Counted from the stretch's first letter, positions 17,080 through 26,733 are shown. The stretch is 64,000 bases of DNA from Mesorhizobium qingshengii (GCF_900103325.1 NZ_FMXM01000010.1:1-64000); one strand, 5' to 3'. Notes: a model not told the origin generated them from the letters alone. Numbers and translations: made by a program.

Positions 17080-18186
17080 TTGAAAACGCCACTCATGGAT
17101 CGCCGTGATTTCCTCAGGGCCGCCGGGGCAGGCTTCATGGCCGCAATGGCGCCGTCGGCATGGGCGAAGACACTTGCCGCCGACGCCGTCTTCGCCACCG
17201 CTTTCGTCAAGCGCGATGGCAGTTATGGCGCTGCCGTGCTGTCCGAGGCCGGCAAGGTCCTGCATGCGATCGATCTGCCCGATCGCGGCCACGACGTCAC
17301 TTTCGATCCGGTGTCGAAGCGTTCGGTGGTCTTTGCTCGCCAGCCCGGTACCTTCGCGGTCGTTTTCGATCACACCGGGCGCGACGCGCCGCTGACCATC
17401 GCCAGCATCACCGGCCGGCATTTCTTCGGCCATGGCGTGTTCTCGACCGACGGGACGCTGCTTTACGCCACCGAGAATGACTTCGACAGCGCCGCCGGCG
17501 TTGTCGGCGTCTATGATGCACGCGCGAAATTCAACCGTATAGGCGAGTTCCCGACCTATGGAATGGGGCCGCACGAGCTTCTGCTCATGGGGGACGGCAG
17601 CACGATTGCCGTCGCCAATGGCGGCATCGAGACCCACCCGGACTACGGCCGCGCCGAACTCAACATCGCGACCATGAAGCCGTCCTATGTGCTCATCGAC
17701 CGCGTCACCGGCGACCTTGTCGAAAAGCACGAATTGCCGGCAGCACTACACCAGCTGTCGATCCGCCACATGGACACGGACCAGACCGGCACCGTCTGGT
17801 TCGGTTGCCAGTACAGGGGACCGGGCACCGATCGTCCACTGTTGGTTGGCCGCGCCGCGCGCGGCAAGGATTTGCAGTTGCTCGACATGCCGCGGGACGT
17901 GCTGACCGGCTTCCGCAACTATATCGGCTCCGTCGCCGTCAATCCGGTTGCCGGCACCGTCGCCGTCTCGTCGCCGGAGGGCAATTCGCTTGCCGTGATC
18001 GATGTGGCGAGCGGCAAGGTCGTCTCGACCAGCGCACTGGTCGAGGTCTGCGGCGTGGCGCCCGACGGAACCGGCTTCATGGCGACGACCGGCACTGGCG
18101 AGATCGTCGCGGGCAGTGGTGCGACACGCTCCGAGCCAGACTATGTCTGGGACAACCATATGCTGCGTATCGAGCCAGTCGCGTAG
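17080..18186 (+). CDS. Tat-exported DUF1513 beta-propeller-like protein (COG3490 type)
   Basis: A 368-residue protein with a twin-arginine signal (MDRRDFLRAAGAGFMAAMA), so it is exported folded, often meaning a bound cofactor or metal. The body has repeated motifs of a propeller-like fold (GHDVTFDPVSKRSVVFARQPG, TLLYATENDF, GMGPHELLLMGDG, NPVAGTVAVSSPEGN). DUF1513 proteins consistently accompany IrpA, di-haem oxidoreductase and imelysin genes. The start is either the TTG at 17080 or the ATG at 17095; both precede the Tat motif and neither has a strong ribosome binding site. It is the last gene of the iron operon, separated from the second imelysin by the palindromic repeat. Function unknown. 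Confidence 0.85.
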   Translation: MKTPLMDRRDFLRAAGAGFMAAMAPSAWAKTLAADAVFATAFVKRDGSYGAAVLSEAGKVLHAIDLPDRGHDVTFDPVSKRSVVFARQPGTFAVVFDHTGRDAPLTIASITGRHFFGHGVFSTDGTLLYATENDFDSAAGVVGVYDARAKFNRIGEFPTYGMGPHELLLMGDGSTIAVANGGIETHPDYGRAELNIATMKPSYVLIDRVTGDLVEKHELPAALHQLSIRHMDTDQTGTVWFGCQYRGPGTDRPLLVGRAARGKDLQLLDMPRDVLTGFRNYIGSVAVNPVAGTVAVSSPEGNSLAVIDVASGKVVSTSALVEVCGVAPDGTGFMATTGTGEIVAGSGATRSEPDYVWDNHMLRIEPVA

Positions 18187-18297
18187 ATGCTTTTCCGGCC
18201 AGGCCGAAGCGAAGCCGCTTAACAAATTATGCACTATCCCCTTGCGGTGGCGCGCCGTGGCGGGCACAGGGAAACGGTTTCTCGAACCGGTCGTTTC

Positions 18298-18975
18298 ATG
18301 AAAGTGCTCGCCATCGACTGTGCCGCCAATCTCTGCGCCGCTTGCGTCTATGACGCGGAGGCGAAGCAGGAACTCGGCCGCTCGGTGCTCGATCTCGGCA
18401 AGGGCCATGCCGAGCACTTGATGGCCGTCATCGCTGAAGCGCTCAAAGCAGCCGCTACCAACTATTCCGGTCTTGGCGCCATTGCCGTCTCTGTCGGCCC
18501 CGGTTCCTTCACCGGTCTGCGTGTCGGCGTCTCGACCGCGCGCGGTCTGGCGCTGGCGTTGAAGATTCCGGCGATCGGGGTGACAACGCTCGAGGCACTG
18601 GCGGCTGAAGCAGCCGTGACATTTCCCGGTCGCGCCGTGCTGGCGGCGCTCGATGCCGGGCGCGAGGAAATCCATGCCGCCCTTTACGATGAAATGTCGG
18701 TTTTGACTTACGGTCCGGCGGTGACCACCTTGGCGGATGCCGTCACCATGGCGACGGAAAGCTCGTCGGTGCTTGCCGGCACTGCGGCAGCGCAGATTGC
18801 CGCATCGGCCGGGCGCGCCTTCGATATCGGCCCTCGGACGGCTACCGCCGATATTCTCACATACGCTCGGCTGGCTACCGCCAAGGGGGAGGGCGAAAGG
18901 CCGAAACCGCTCTATCTACGCGGCGCGGACGCCAAGCCGCAGGCCGGGTTCATATTGTCGAGGCTCGGACCATGA
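18298..18975 (+). CDS. tsaB: tRNA threonylcarbamoyladenosine biosynthesis protein TsaB
   Basis: A 225-residue ASKHA-fold protein that, with TsaD, TsaE and TsaC, makes the t6A modification at position 37 of ANN-decoding tRNAs. It starts MKVLAIDCAANLCAACV and carries the TsaB hallmark VSVGPGSFTGLRVGVSTARG. The ATG at 18298 starts the conserved fold; 23 further in-frame codons upstream show no similarity to the family. The stop codon is embedded in a palindromic repeat (18968-19016). The rimI gene follows, a very common bacterial pairing. Confidence 0.94.
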   Translation: MKVLAIDCAANLCAACVYDAEAKQELGRSVLDLGKGHAEHLMAVIAEALKAAATNYSGLGAIAVSVGPGSFTGLRVGVSTARGLALALKIPAIGVTTLEALAAEAAVTFPGRAVLAALDAGREEIHAALYDEMSVLTYGPAVTTLADAVTMATESSSVLAGTAAAQIAASAGRAFDIGPRTATADILTYARLATAKGEGERPKPLYLRGADAKPQAGFILSRLGP

Positions 18976-19016
18976 TCCCGAAAAGTGGAAGCCGGTTTTC
19001 GGAGAAGATCATGGTC
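18968..19016. repeat. Palindromic intergenic repeat, copy C
   Basis: A 49-base element with perfect 10-base arms GACCATGATC and GATCATGGTC and the same core as copy B (CCGAAAAGTGGAAGCCGG then TTTTCGG). Compared with copy B the outer arms differ by a compensated base pair, so the structure is kept while the sequence changes. It contains the stop codon of tsaB (18973-18975). Confidence 0.88.
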
Positions 19017-19036
19017 AAACAAGAAGACGGAAGTTA

Positions 19037-19531
19037 ATGCGCATACCTTTTCTCCAGCCGCGTCGTCGGGACTATGCGCTCGAGCCGCTGAAGATCGCCG
19101 ACAGCCCGGCGGTCTCGCTGCTGCACCGCGAGGACTTTGTCCGCCCGTGGACCGACGGCGAATTCGCCGCCTTGCTCGAACAGGATACCGTGTTCGGCTA
19201 TGCCGCGCGCGAAACCGGGCAGGGCTCCAAGCCGCCGGTCGGCTTCGTGCTGGCCAGGCTGGCCGCCGGCGAAGGCGAGATCCTGACCGTCGCGGTGGCG
19301 CGGTCCCATCGCCGGCAGGGGCTTGGCTGGCAGTTGATGGATGCAGTGCTGCGCGAACTGCACGCGCAGCGCGCCGAAGCGCTCTTCCTCGAAGTCGACG
19401 AGACCAATGTCGCCGCGATCGCGCTCTATCGGCGGCTGGGCTTCCGCGAGGTCGGCAAGCGTCCGAATTACTACAAGTCGCCCGAGCGCGGCCCGACCGG
19501 TGCGCTTGTCATGCGCCGCGATCTTCGCTAG
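19037..19531 (+). CDS. rimI: Ribosomal-protein-alanine N-acetyltransferase RimI-like
   Basis: A 164-residue GNAT acetyltransferase. The acetyl-CoA binding motif is visible in VARSHRRQGLGWQLMDAVL, followed by FLEVDETNVAAIALYRRLGF, which is characteristic of RimI (acetylation of the N-terminal alanine of ribosomal protein S18). The C-terminal RPNYYK segment also matches RimI. The ATG at 19037 follows GACGGAAG. It is placed between tsaB and plsC, 20 bases before the latter. Some proteins of this group acetylate other N-termini, so the substrate is inferred. Confidence 0.9.
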   Translation: MRIPFLQPRRRDYALEPLKIADSPAVSLLHREDFVRPWTDGEFAALLEQDTVFGYAARETGQGSKPPVGFVLARLAAGEGEILTVAVARSHRRQGLGWQLMDAVLRELHAQRAEALFLEVDETNVAAIALYRRLGFREVGKRPNYYKSPERGPTGALVMRRDLR

Positions 19532-19551
19532 CCAGAGGCCGGGATAGGGCG

Positions 19552-20352
19552 ATGATCAAGAAAATCAGGATTTTCCTGGCGCTGGGCCTCGTTGTCGCCG
19601 GTTCGCTGATACTCGTGCCGCTGCAGATCCTGTCGATGAAGACCGGCTGGTGGCCGGAAACGTTCATCCTGAAGATCTGGCACAGGCTGATCATCAGGGC
19701 GCTCGGCATGCACGTCCATGTCCACGGCACGCTTTCGACCAAGCGCCCGTTGCTGGTGGCCGCCAACCACGTCTCCTGGACCGATATCATGGTGCTCGGC
19801 TCCATGGTCGATGTGAAGTTCATCGCCAGGGCGGATATGGAAGGCTGGCCGCTGATCGGCATGCTGTCGAAGCTGCAGCGCACCGTCTTCATCGAGCGCG
19901 AGCGCAAGCGCTCGTCGGGCGACCAGGCGAGCGAGATCGCCAGCCGCATGGCCAAGGGCGACGCCATGGTGCTGTTCGCCGAGGGTTCGACCGGCGACGG
20001 CAACGTCGTCCTGCCCTTCAAGAGCACGCTGTTTGGCGCCGCCTCGATGGCGATTTCCGAAGGCGCGGCGGAGCAGGTGTTCATCCAGCCGGTGGCGATC
20101 GCTTACACGCGCCTGCATGGCGTGCCGCTCGGCCGCCGGCACCGGCCGCTTGCCGCCTGGATCGGCGATGAGGACCTGATGCCGCATCTCAGGGTGCTGC
20201 TGGCGGAGGGCGCCCTCGATGTCGAGGTGCATTTCGGCGAGCCGATCGCCTTTTCCAAGGGCTCGAACCGCAAGGAAACGTCGAAGCTGATGGAAAGCAA
20301 GGTGCGCGAGATGATGCACGCGGCGCTTGCCGATCCTCGCCCCAGCCGTTAG
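19552..20352 (+). CDS. plsC: 1-acyl-sn-glycerol-3-phosphate acyltransferase
   Basis: A 266-residue membrane-associated acyltransferase that makes phosphatidic acid from lysophosphatidic acid. The catalytic HxxxxD motif is present as NHVSWTD. The second motif region is VFIERERKRS, the glycerolipid-binding FAEGSTGDG corresponds to the family FPEGTR block, and a hydrophobic N-terminal helix (FLALGLVVAGSLILVPLQI) anchors it. The ATG at 19552 is preceded by GGGATAGGG. Other members of this family acylate lysophospholipids such as lyso-ornithine lipid in rhizobia (OlsA), and that alternative cannot be excluded. Confidence 0.88.
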   Translation: MIKKIRIFLALGLVVAGSLILVPLQILSMKTGWWPETFILKIWHRLIIRALGMHVHVHGTLSTKRPLLVAANHVSWTDIMVLGSMVDVKFIARADMEGWPLIGMLSKLQRTVFIERERKRSSGDQASEIASRMAKGDAMVLFAEGSTGDGNVVLPFKSTLFGAASMAISEGAAEQVFIQPVAIAYTRLHGVPLGRRHRPLAAWIGDEDLMPHLRVLLAEGALDVEVHFGEPIAFSKGSNRKETSKLMESKVREMMHAALADPRPSR

Positions 20353-20438
20353 CCGGGCTGCGCGTCCGCCGGCAAGCATGACGGTGGCAGCGGAGAATCG
20401 TCTGTTTTTTGTCACGGAAAGGCGTTAGAAGCCGCCGG

Positions 20439-21848
20439 ATGGACTTGAACACGATAGAGCGTGACGACATCGACGCCACCGCCGAAGGGATGGCCGCGCC
20501 GGCTGGAGCGACCAGGAAGGTCTTCATCAAGACCTATGGCTGCCAGATGAACGTCTATGATTCGCAGCGCATGACCGATGCGCTGGCCGCCGACGGCTAT
20601 ACCGCGACCGACACCATCGGCGAGGCCGATCTGGTGCTGCTTAACACCTGCCACATCAGGGAGAAAGCGGCCGAAAAGGTCTATTCCGAGCTTGGCCGTA
20701 TTCGCGAGATGAAGGCAGAACGCGCCGGCACCGGGCGCGAAATGCTGGTCGGCGTCGCCGGCTGCGTGGCGCAAGCCGAAGGGGCCGAGATCATCCGCCG
20801 TTCGCCGGCCGTCGATCTGGTCATCGGCCCGCAGACCTATCACCGGTTGCCCGACGTATTGGCGCGGGTGCGCGGCGGCGAAAAGATCGTCGAAACCGAC
20901 TACGCCATCGAGGACAAGTTCGAGCATCTGCCCCAGCCGAAGCGCGCCGAGGTCATCAAGCGCGGCGTCACTGCATTCCTCACCGTGCAGGAAGGCTGCG
21001 ACAAGTTCTGCACCTTCTGCGTCGTGCCTTATACCAGGGGCTCCGAAGTGTCGCGGCCGGTGGCGCAGATCGTCGCGGAGGCGCAGCGTCTGGCGGAAGC
21101 CGGCGTGCGCGAGGTGACGCTGCTCGGCCAGAACGTCAATGCCTGGCATGGACAGGGCGAAAATGGCGAGGAATGGGGCCTTGGCCGGCTGCTGTTCAGG
21201 CTCGCCGAAATACCCGGGCTGGCGCGCTTGCGCTACACCACCAGCCACCCGCGCGACATGGATGACGAACTGATCGCCGCCCACCGCGATCTGCCGGCGT
21301 TGATGCCTTATTTGCATCTGCCGGTGCAATCGGGCTCCGACGGCATCCTCAAGGTGATGAATCGCCGGCATACGGCGAAGGACTATCTGGCGCTGCTCGA
21401 CCGCATCCGTGCCGCCCGGCCGGATATCGCGCTTTCCGGCGACTTCATCGTCGGTTTCCCCGGCGAGACCGAAGCGGATTTCGAGGCGACCATGGAACTG
21501 GTGCGCGAGGTCAATTACGCCTCGGCCTTTTCGTTCAAATATTCGCCGCGCCCCGGCACGCCGGGCGCCGAGATGGCCGATCACGTGCCGGAAACCATCA
21601 AGGATGAGCGCCTGCAGCGGCTGCAGGCACTGCTCGTGAAACAGCAGCAGGACTTTGGCTCGAGCCTCGTCGGCAGCACCATCGACACGCTGATCGAGAA
21701 GCCCGGCCGCCAGGCCGGCCAGAAGGTTGGTCGCTCGCCTTGGCTGCAGCCGGTTATTGTTGATGAAAAGGCCGGCGAAATCGGTGACATTATCCAGGTG
21801 CGAATCACGAAGACGGGCTACAACAGCCTGTTCGCCGAATTGGCCTGA
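20439..21848 (+). CDS. miaB: tRNA-2-methylthio-N6-dimethylallyladenosine synthase
   Basis: A 469-residue radical SAM methylthiotransferase that adds a methylthio group to i6A37 of tRNA. The N-terminal domain has the three auxiliary-cluster cysteines ([24 protein letters not shown]). The radical SAM motif is CDKFCTFC (CxxxCxxC). A C-terminal TRAM domain ends the protein. The ATG at 20439 is preferred to an in-frame TTG at 20409, giving about 25 residues before the conserved fold. It is followed after 26 bases by the phoH-like gene, a conserved gene order in alphaproteobacteria and enterobacteria. Confidence 0.95.
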   Translation: MDLNTIERDDIDATAEGMAAPAGATRKVFIKTYGCQMNVYDSQRMTDALAADGYTATDTIGEADLVLLNTCHIREKAAEKVYSELGRIREMKAERAGTGREMLVGVAGCVAQAEGAEIIRRSPAVDLVIGPQTYHRLPDVLARVRGGEKIVETDYAIEDKFEHLPQPKRAEVIKRGVTAFLTVQEGCDKFCTFCVVPYTRGSEVSRPVAQIVAEAQRLAEAGVREVTLLGQNVNAWHGQGENGEEWGLGRLLFRLAEIPGLARLRYTTSHPRDMDDELIAAHRDLPALMPYLHLPVQSGSDGILKVMNRRHTAKDYLALLDRIRAARPDIALSGDFIVGFPGETEADFEATMELVREVNYASAFSFKYSPRPGTPGAEMADHVPETIKDERLQRLQALLVKQQQDFGSSLVGSTIDTLIEKPGRQAGQKVGRSPWLQPVIVDEKAGEIGDIIQVRITKTGYNSLFAELA

Positions 21849-21874
21849 GGGTCTCGGCAGATGAGGAGAGACGG

Positions 21875-22924
21875 TTGAGCGCAGCAGAGCTGAAGAACCT
21901 GCCCCCGGTACCGGCATCTGGGGCTTCTGACATGGCGCACATCGTTCTGACTTTCGACAACAACAAGCTTGCTAGCGCCCTTTACGGTCAGTTCGACGAA
22001 AATCTCGCCAGGCTCGAGCAGAAGCTCGGCGTCGACATTCGCTCGCGCGGCAACCAGCTGACCATCAAGGGGTCCGCTTCGGCCGCCGAGCAGGCGCGCC
22101 GCGCCCTGGATAATCTCTACGGCATTCTGCAGAAGGGCGTCGATATCGGTCAGTCCGACGTCGACGGCGCCGTGCGCATGGCGGTCGCCGCCGATGATCA
22201 GCTGACTCTGCCGACGCTGGAGCGCAAGGGCAAGGTCTCCGCCGCCCAGATCGCCACCCGCAAGAAGACCATCTATGCCCGCTCGCTGAACCAGGACGCC
22301 TATATGCGGGCACTGGAGCGGTCGGAACTCGTGTTCGGCATCGGTCCGGCGGGCACCGGCAAGACCTATCTGGCGGTGGCGCATGCGGCGATGCTGCTCG
22401 AACGCGGCATGGTCGAACGCATCATTCTCTCGCGGCCAGCGGTCGAGGCCGGTGAGCGGCTGGGCTTCCTGCCGGGTGACATGAAGGAGAAGGTCGATCC
22501 CTACCTGCGTCCGCTCTATGACGCGCTCTACGACATGATGCCGGCCGACAAGGTCGAGCGGGCCATTGCCGCCGAGGTGATCGAGATCGCACCGCTCGCC
22601 TTTATGCGCGGCCGCACGCTGGCGCATGCCGCGGTCATTCTCGACGAAGCGCAGAACACCACGCCGATGCAGATGAAGATGTTCCTGACGCGTCTGGGCG
22701 AGAACTCGCGCATGATCGTTACCGGCGATCCAACCCAGATCGACCTTCCCCCAAGCACCAAATCCGGCCTGGTCGAAGCCTTGCGTGTGCTCGACGGCGT
22801 GGCGGGCGCGGTGACCGTGCGCTTCAACGATGTCGACGTGGTTCGCCATCCGCTGGTGGCGGAAATCGTCAGGGCGTACGACCGGGACGCCAAGCTGGCG
22901 CGCGGCCTCGGCGCCGAGAATTGA
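21875..22924 (+). CDS. ybeZ: PhoH-like ATPase (YbeZ)
   Basis: A 349-residue PhoH-family P-loop NTPase associated with YbeY and RNA/ribosome quality control. Motifs: Walker A GPAGTGKTYLAVAHA, Walker B VILDEAQNTTPMQMKMFLTR, and an arginine/switch block MIVTGDPTQIDLP. An N-terminal KH-like segment (LEQKLGVDIRSRGNQLTIKG) is present. The start is a TTG at 21875, chosen because AGGAGAG lies 5-11 bases upstream. The next ATG (21932) would remove about 19 residues and lacks such a site. It is directly followed by ybeY. Confidence 0.93.
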   Translation: MSAAELKNLPPVPASGASDMAHIVLTFDNNKLASALYGQFDENLARLEQKLGVDIRSRGNQLTIKGSASAAEQARRALDNLYGILQKGVDIGQSDVDGAVRMAVAADDQLTLPTLERKGKVSAAQIATRKKTIYARSLNQDAYMRALERSELVFGIGPAGTGKTYLAVAHAAMLLERGMVERIILSRPAVEAGERLGFLPGDMKEKVDPYLRPLYDALYDMMPADKVERAIAAEVIEIAPLAFMRGRTLAHAAVILDEAQNTTPMQMKMFLTRLGENSRMIVTGDPTQIDLPPSTKSGLVEALRVLDGVAGAVTVRFNDVDVVRHPLVAEIVRAYDRDAKLARGLGAEN

Positions 22925-22941
22925 TTTGACGATGCGGCTTC

Positions 22942-23448
22942 ATGCCTGAGGACATAAAACCGGTCGAGGGGGAGATTTCGCTGCCCGTCGACATCGACTT
23001 GGCCGTCGAAGCGGGAAACTGGCCTGAAGAGGCCGGACTTTTGCGGCTGGTCGAACGGGCTGCCGGTGCCGCTTTCGCCGAAACCGGCGCGGCGGGACGC
23101 TCCGAACTCAGCGTCGTTTTTTCCGACGATGCCCATATACGCACGCTCAATGCCGGCTGGCGCGGCAAGGACAAGCCAACCAACGTCCTGTCTTTTCCGG
23201 CTTTTCCGTTTCCCAAGGGTGGCCCGCTGCCGCCGATGCTGGGCGATATCGTGCTGGCCGCTGAAACGGTCGCGCGCGAAGCGGCACTGGAAGAGAAGCC
23301 CTTGCAGAACCATATCTCCCATCTCGTCATCCATGGCCTGCTGCATCTCCTGGGCTATGATCACGAGACCGACGCCGAGGCCGAGGAGATGGAGGCCATC
23401 GAACGCGCTGCGCTCGCGAGGCTTGCCATTCCCGATCCCTACGCGTAA
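22942..23448 (+). CDS. ybeY: Endoribonuclease YbeY / rRNA maturation factor
   Basis: A 168-residue zinc-dependent single-strand endoribonuclease involved in 16S rRNA 3'-end maturation and ribosome quality control. The zinc-binding motif is intact as [11 protein letters not shown] (near residue 133-143). The preceding [11 protein letters not shown] block is typical of the family. It lies 17 bases after ybeZ and 28 before the corC-like gene, the same order as ybeZ-ybeY-ybeX-lnt in E. coli, with one extra gene before lnt here. In Sinorhizobium the homologue also affects small-RNA regulation. Confidence 0.95.
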   Translation: MPEDIKPVEGEISLPVDIDLAVEAGNWPEEAGLLRLVERAAGAAFAETGAAGRSELSVVFSDDAHIRTLNAGWRGKDKPTNVLSFPAFPFPKGGPLPPMLGDIVLAAETVAREAALEEKPLQNHISHLVIHGLLHLLGYDHETDAEAEEMEAIERAALARLAIPDPYA

Positions 23449-23476
23449 CTAGAAAAGACCAATTGACCGGACGACG

Positions 23477-24553
23477 ATGAACGACAAACCAGAGACTGCC
23501 GCCCGCCCCGACGCCGGCAGTGCTACCAAGGCTTCCGATACTTCGGAAGAGGGATCAAGTCCGAGTACCGTTACCGGCAGCGCTGCCAGCGACTCTTCGC
23601 CTGCCGGTCCCTCCCTGTTCGAACGCGTTTTGGGCTTGTTCCGGCAACGCAATGGCACCAGCCTGCGTGAGGAAATCGCCGGCGCGCTTGCCGAAACGAC
23701 GAGCGATGCCGGCGCCTTCTCGCCCGGTGAACGCGCCATGCTCAACAACATCCTGCGGCTGCGCGAAGTGCGCGTCGAGGATGTCATGGTGCCGCGCGCC
23801 GACATCGAGGCGGTCGAGATCACGACGACGCTCGGCGATCTCCTGGGCACCTTCGAGCAATCCGGCCATTCCCGCATGCCGGTCTATTCCGAGACCCTCG
23901 ACGACCCGCGCGGCATGGTCCATATTCGCGACGTGCTGGCCCACATCACCAAGATCGCGCGGGTCAAGAAGGGCCGCACGAGCAGGAAAACCCCTGCCGC
24001 CACGGTTCTCGATCTCGCGCAGGTCGACCTCGCGCGCACCATTGGCGACCTCAACCTGATCCGCCCGGTGCTGTTCGTGCCGCCGTCGATGCTTGCCTCC
24101 GACCTGATGGGCCGCATGCAGACGACGCGCACGCAGATGGCGCTGGTGATCGACGAATATGGCGGCACCGATGGCCTCGTCTCGCTGGAAGACATCGTCG
24201 AGATGGTCGTCGGCGACATCGAGGACGAGCATGACGACGACGAGCCGATGATCACCCAGAGCGGTGACGGCGTGTTCATCGTCGACGGCAAGGCCGAGAT
24301 CGACGATGTCGCCAAGATGATCGGTGGAGATTTCGCCGCCGGCGAACACGGCGAATATGTCGACACCATCGGCGGCATGATCTTCAACACGCTTGGCCGC
24401 GTTCCGGCCCGGGGCGAGGTGGTGCAAGCCATTCCCGGTTTCGAGTTCCACGTGCTCGATGCAGATCCGCGCCGCGTCAAGCGTGTGCGCATCGTGCAAA
24501 TCCAGAAGGCTGAACGCCGCCGGCGCGCCACCGCCCGCGCCGAGCGAGCGTGA
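23477..24553 (+). CDS. CorC/HlyC-family CBS-domain protein
   Basis: A 358-residue cytoplasmic protein with two CBS domains (around residues 95-225, with VMVPRADIEAVEI and VPPSMLASDLMGRMQTTRTQ) and a C-terminal CorC_HlyC transporter-associated domain (GDGVFIVDGKAEIDDVAKMI). A low-complexity Ser/Thr/Pro-rich N-terminal tail precedes them. Family members (YbeX/CorC, TlyC) have been linked to magnesium/cobalt efflux and recently to ribosome-related functions; the name hemolysin is historical. There is no membrane segment. It sits between ybeY and lnt, as ybeX does in E. coli. Confidence 0.91.
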   Translation: MNDKPETAARPDAGSATKASDTSEEGSSPSTVTGSAASDSSPAGPSLFERVLGLFRQRNGTSLREEIAGALAETTSDAGAFSPGERAMLNNILRLREVRVEDVMVPRADIEAVEITTTLGDLLGTFEQSGHSRMPVYSETLDDPRGMVHIRDVLAHITKIARVKKGRTSRKTPAATVLDLAQVDLARTIGDLNLIRPVLFVPPSMLASDLMGRMQTTRTQMALVIDEYGGTDGLVSLEDIVEMVVGDIEDEHDDDEPMITQSGDGVFIVDGKAEIDDVAKMIGGDFAAGEHGEYVDTIGGMIFNTLGRVPARGEVVQAIPGFEFHVLDADPRRVKRVRIVQIQKAERRRRATARAERA

Positions 24554-24569
24554 GCCTTTCGCGCGCCCG

Positions 24570-25040
24570 ATGACGCTGGACGACCCGTTCAAGCACTCAA
24601 GTCTGGGCTCCGGTGTCTTCTACAAGGATCCGCGTGCCGCGCTGGACTGGCTTGAAGCTGCTTTCGGCTTCGTGCGCAGCATGGTGATCAGCGATGCCGA
24701 GGGAAAGCTGGTCCATTCCGAGATGCGGTTCGGCGACAGCTGCATCATCGTCGATTCCGAATGGGCCGACTACGTCGCCAGTCCGGCTTCGGTCGGCGGC
24801 AGGAACACGCAGTGCGTCTATGTGCGCCTGAAGGATGGGCTGGACGCCCATTGCGAACAAGCCAGGGCAAAGGGCGCGGAGATCATCCAGGAGCCCGCCG
24901 ATCAGTTTTATGGCGAACGTCAATATCGGGCCCGTGATCCCGAGGGGCATGTCTGGACCTTCACACAACCCATTCGCCTGGTTCCGCGCGAGGAGGCGGA
25001 GCGATTGAGCGGCCTGCGCATCGACGGCTGGCATCGCTAG
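24570..25040 (+). CDS. Glyoxalase/bleomycin-resistance (VOC) superfamily protein
   Basis: A 156-residue protein with the paired beta-alpha-beta-beta-beta fold of the vicinal oxygen chelate superfamily. The first half has YKDPRAALDWLEAAFGF, the second half has VYVRLKDGLDAHCEQARAKGAEII and ends with the typical RDPEGHVWTF. The start at the ATG 24570 gives the usual length. The open frame continues upstream but there overlaps the corC-like gene. Which substrate it acts on, or whether it is catalytic at all, cannot be told. It is inserted in the otherwise conserved ybeX-lnt interval. Confidence 0.85.
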   Translation: MTLDDPFKHSSLGSGVFYKDPRAALDWLEAAFGFVRSMVISDAEGKLVHSEMRFGDSCIIVDSEWADYVASPASVGGRNTQCVYVRLKDGLDAHCEQARAKGAEIIQEPADQFYGERQYRARDPEGHVWTFTQPIRLVPREEAERLSGLRIDGWHR

Positions 25041-25140
25041 GCTCGGCCCGGGCGTGCTTCTCGCCAGATCGCTGCCGTTTGGAGCGCGGACCACGGCCTG
25101 TTAAATCTTGCTTCCTGATTCGCGCGACTCGGAAGTATGC

Positions 25141-26733
25141 ATGGAGCGCCTTGCCGGCCGGATAATTCTGCTTTGGGGTTGGCAGCGAGCGCTCGTGGCG
25201 TTTCTCGCGGGGGCGCTGGCGGTGCTTGGCCAGGCACCTTACGATTTCTTCGCTGCCTGTTTCATCTCGTTTCCCTTGCTGGTCTGGCTGCTCGACGGCG
25301 CCACCGGGGAAGCCTCCGGCAGCCTGTTCCGGCGCCTGCGGCCGGCTTTTGCCGTCGGCTGGTGGTTCGGCTTCGGCTATTTCCTTGCCGGCCTGTGGTG
25401 GATCGGGTCGGCGCTGCTGGTCGAGGCCGACAGCTTTGCCTGGGCGCTCCCCTTCGCGGTGGTCGGCATTCCCTTCGGGCTCGCCTTTTTCTACGGCTTT
25501 GCGGCAATGGTGGCGCGGCTTTTGTGGAGCAGCGACATAGGCCGTATTGCCGCCCTTGCCTTCGGCTTCGGGCTGGCGGAATGGCTGCGCGGCTTCCTGT
25601 TCACCGGTTTTCCCTGGAATGCGATCGGCTACGCCGCAATGCCCGTTCCCTTGCTGATGCAGAGCGTCTCGGTCACCGGCATGATCGGCATGAACGTGCT
25701 CGCCGTGTTCCTCTTCGCGCTGCCGGCTCTGCTGGTGGCGCGCCGGCATCTTCGCCTCGGCGCGGCGCTGTTTGTCATCCTCGCCGCTGCACATGCCGGC
25801 TTCGGCTATGTCAGGCTTACCGCTCCCGAGAAGCCGGCGGCGCGCAGCCTGGATGTCCGCATCGTCCAGCCGGCCGTGGACCTGTCGGAAAAGTGGGACG
25901 CCTCGGTGCGCGACCGCATCTTCGCGGTCCTGATGGGCCTGTCGGCCAAGGCACCGGATCCCGGTCATGCAAAGCCGCAACTGATCCTGTGGCCGGAAAC
26001 CTCGGTGCCATTCCTGTTCACCGAGCGGCCCGACGCGTTGACGGCGCTGGGCGACATGCTGGGCGATGGCCAGACGCTGATAGCCGGCGTCGTGCGCGAG
26101 GAAGGCGGCTCGGCCGCCAGCGCCGACAGCCGCTACTACAACTCCGTGGTGGCGATCGATGACAAGGGTGAAATCACTGATGCCGTGGACAAGGTTCATC
26201 TGGTGCCGTTCGGCGAATACCTGCCTTTCGCCGATCTGCTCGAGCGTTTCGGCATCGAGCAAATGGTTGCCGGACCGATGACATTTACCGCCGGCAACGA
26301 GCGGCATGCCCTCACGCTGCCGGGCGGCATCCGCGCGCTGCCATTTATTTGTTATGAGGTGATTTTTCCCGATCTGGTGGCAGTTGACGCAACGTCAGCG
26401 CAGCTTATTGTGAACGTCACAAACGATGCCTGGTTCGGCGATACGCCGGGTCCGTACCAGCATTTCAGGCAGGCTCAGATTCGCGCGGTGGAGAATGGAT
26501 TGCCATTGTTGCGTGCTGCCAACAACGGCATCTCGGCCGTTGTCGATCCACGCGGACGCATCGTCGATGCGCTGGCGATCGACGCGCGCGGAGCCATCGA
26601 TGCACATGTGCCGATTTCCGAACAGAGGATCGTATCCTCCGACCAGCGGTGGATTAACGGAATGCTGATCATGTTGCTGTTTGCCGTTGCGGCGGCGCTG
26701 TTGAACGTAAGGCAAAGGCTACGGGTGAATTGA
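25141..26733 (+). CDS. lnt: Apolipoprotein N-acyltransferase
   Basis: A 530-residue inner-membrane enzyme adding the third acyl chain to lipoproteins. The N-terminal half has about seven membrane helices. The C-terminal half is a nitrilase domain with the catalytic triad visible: Glu in [11 protein letters not shown], Lys in [15 protein letters not shown] and Cys in [10 protein letters not shown]. The ATG at 25141 begins at the first conserved segment; an upstream TTG at 25108 would add 11 residues. A final hydrophobic segment ([14 protein letters not shown]) anchors the C-terminus. Confidence 0.95.
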   Translation: MERLAGRIILLWGWQRALVAFLAGALAVLGQAPYDFFAACFISFPLLVWLLDGATGEASGSLFRRLRPAFAVGWWFGFGYFLAGLWWIGSALLVEADSFAWALPFAVVGIPFGLAFFYGFAAMVARLLWSSDIGRIAALAFGFGLAEWLRGFLFTGFPWNAIGYAAMPVPLLMQSVSVTGMIGMNVLAVFLFALPALLVARRHLRLGAALFVILAAAHAGFGYVRLTAPEKPAARSLDVRIVQPAVDLSEKWDASVRDRIFAVLMGLSAKAPDPGHAKPQLILWPETSVPFLFTERPDALTALGDMLGDGQTLIAGVVREEGGSAASADSRYYNSVVAIDDKGEITDAVDKVHLVPFGEYLPFADLLERFGIEQMVAGPMTFTAGNERHALTLPGGIRALPFICYEVIFPDLVAVDATSAQLIVNVTNDAWFGDTPGPYQHFRQAQIRAVENGLPLLRAANNGISAVVDPRGRIVDALAIDARGAIDAHVPISEQRIVSSDQRWINGMLIMLLFAVAAALLNVRQRLRVN

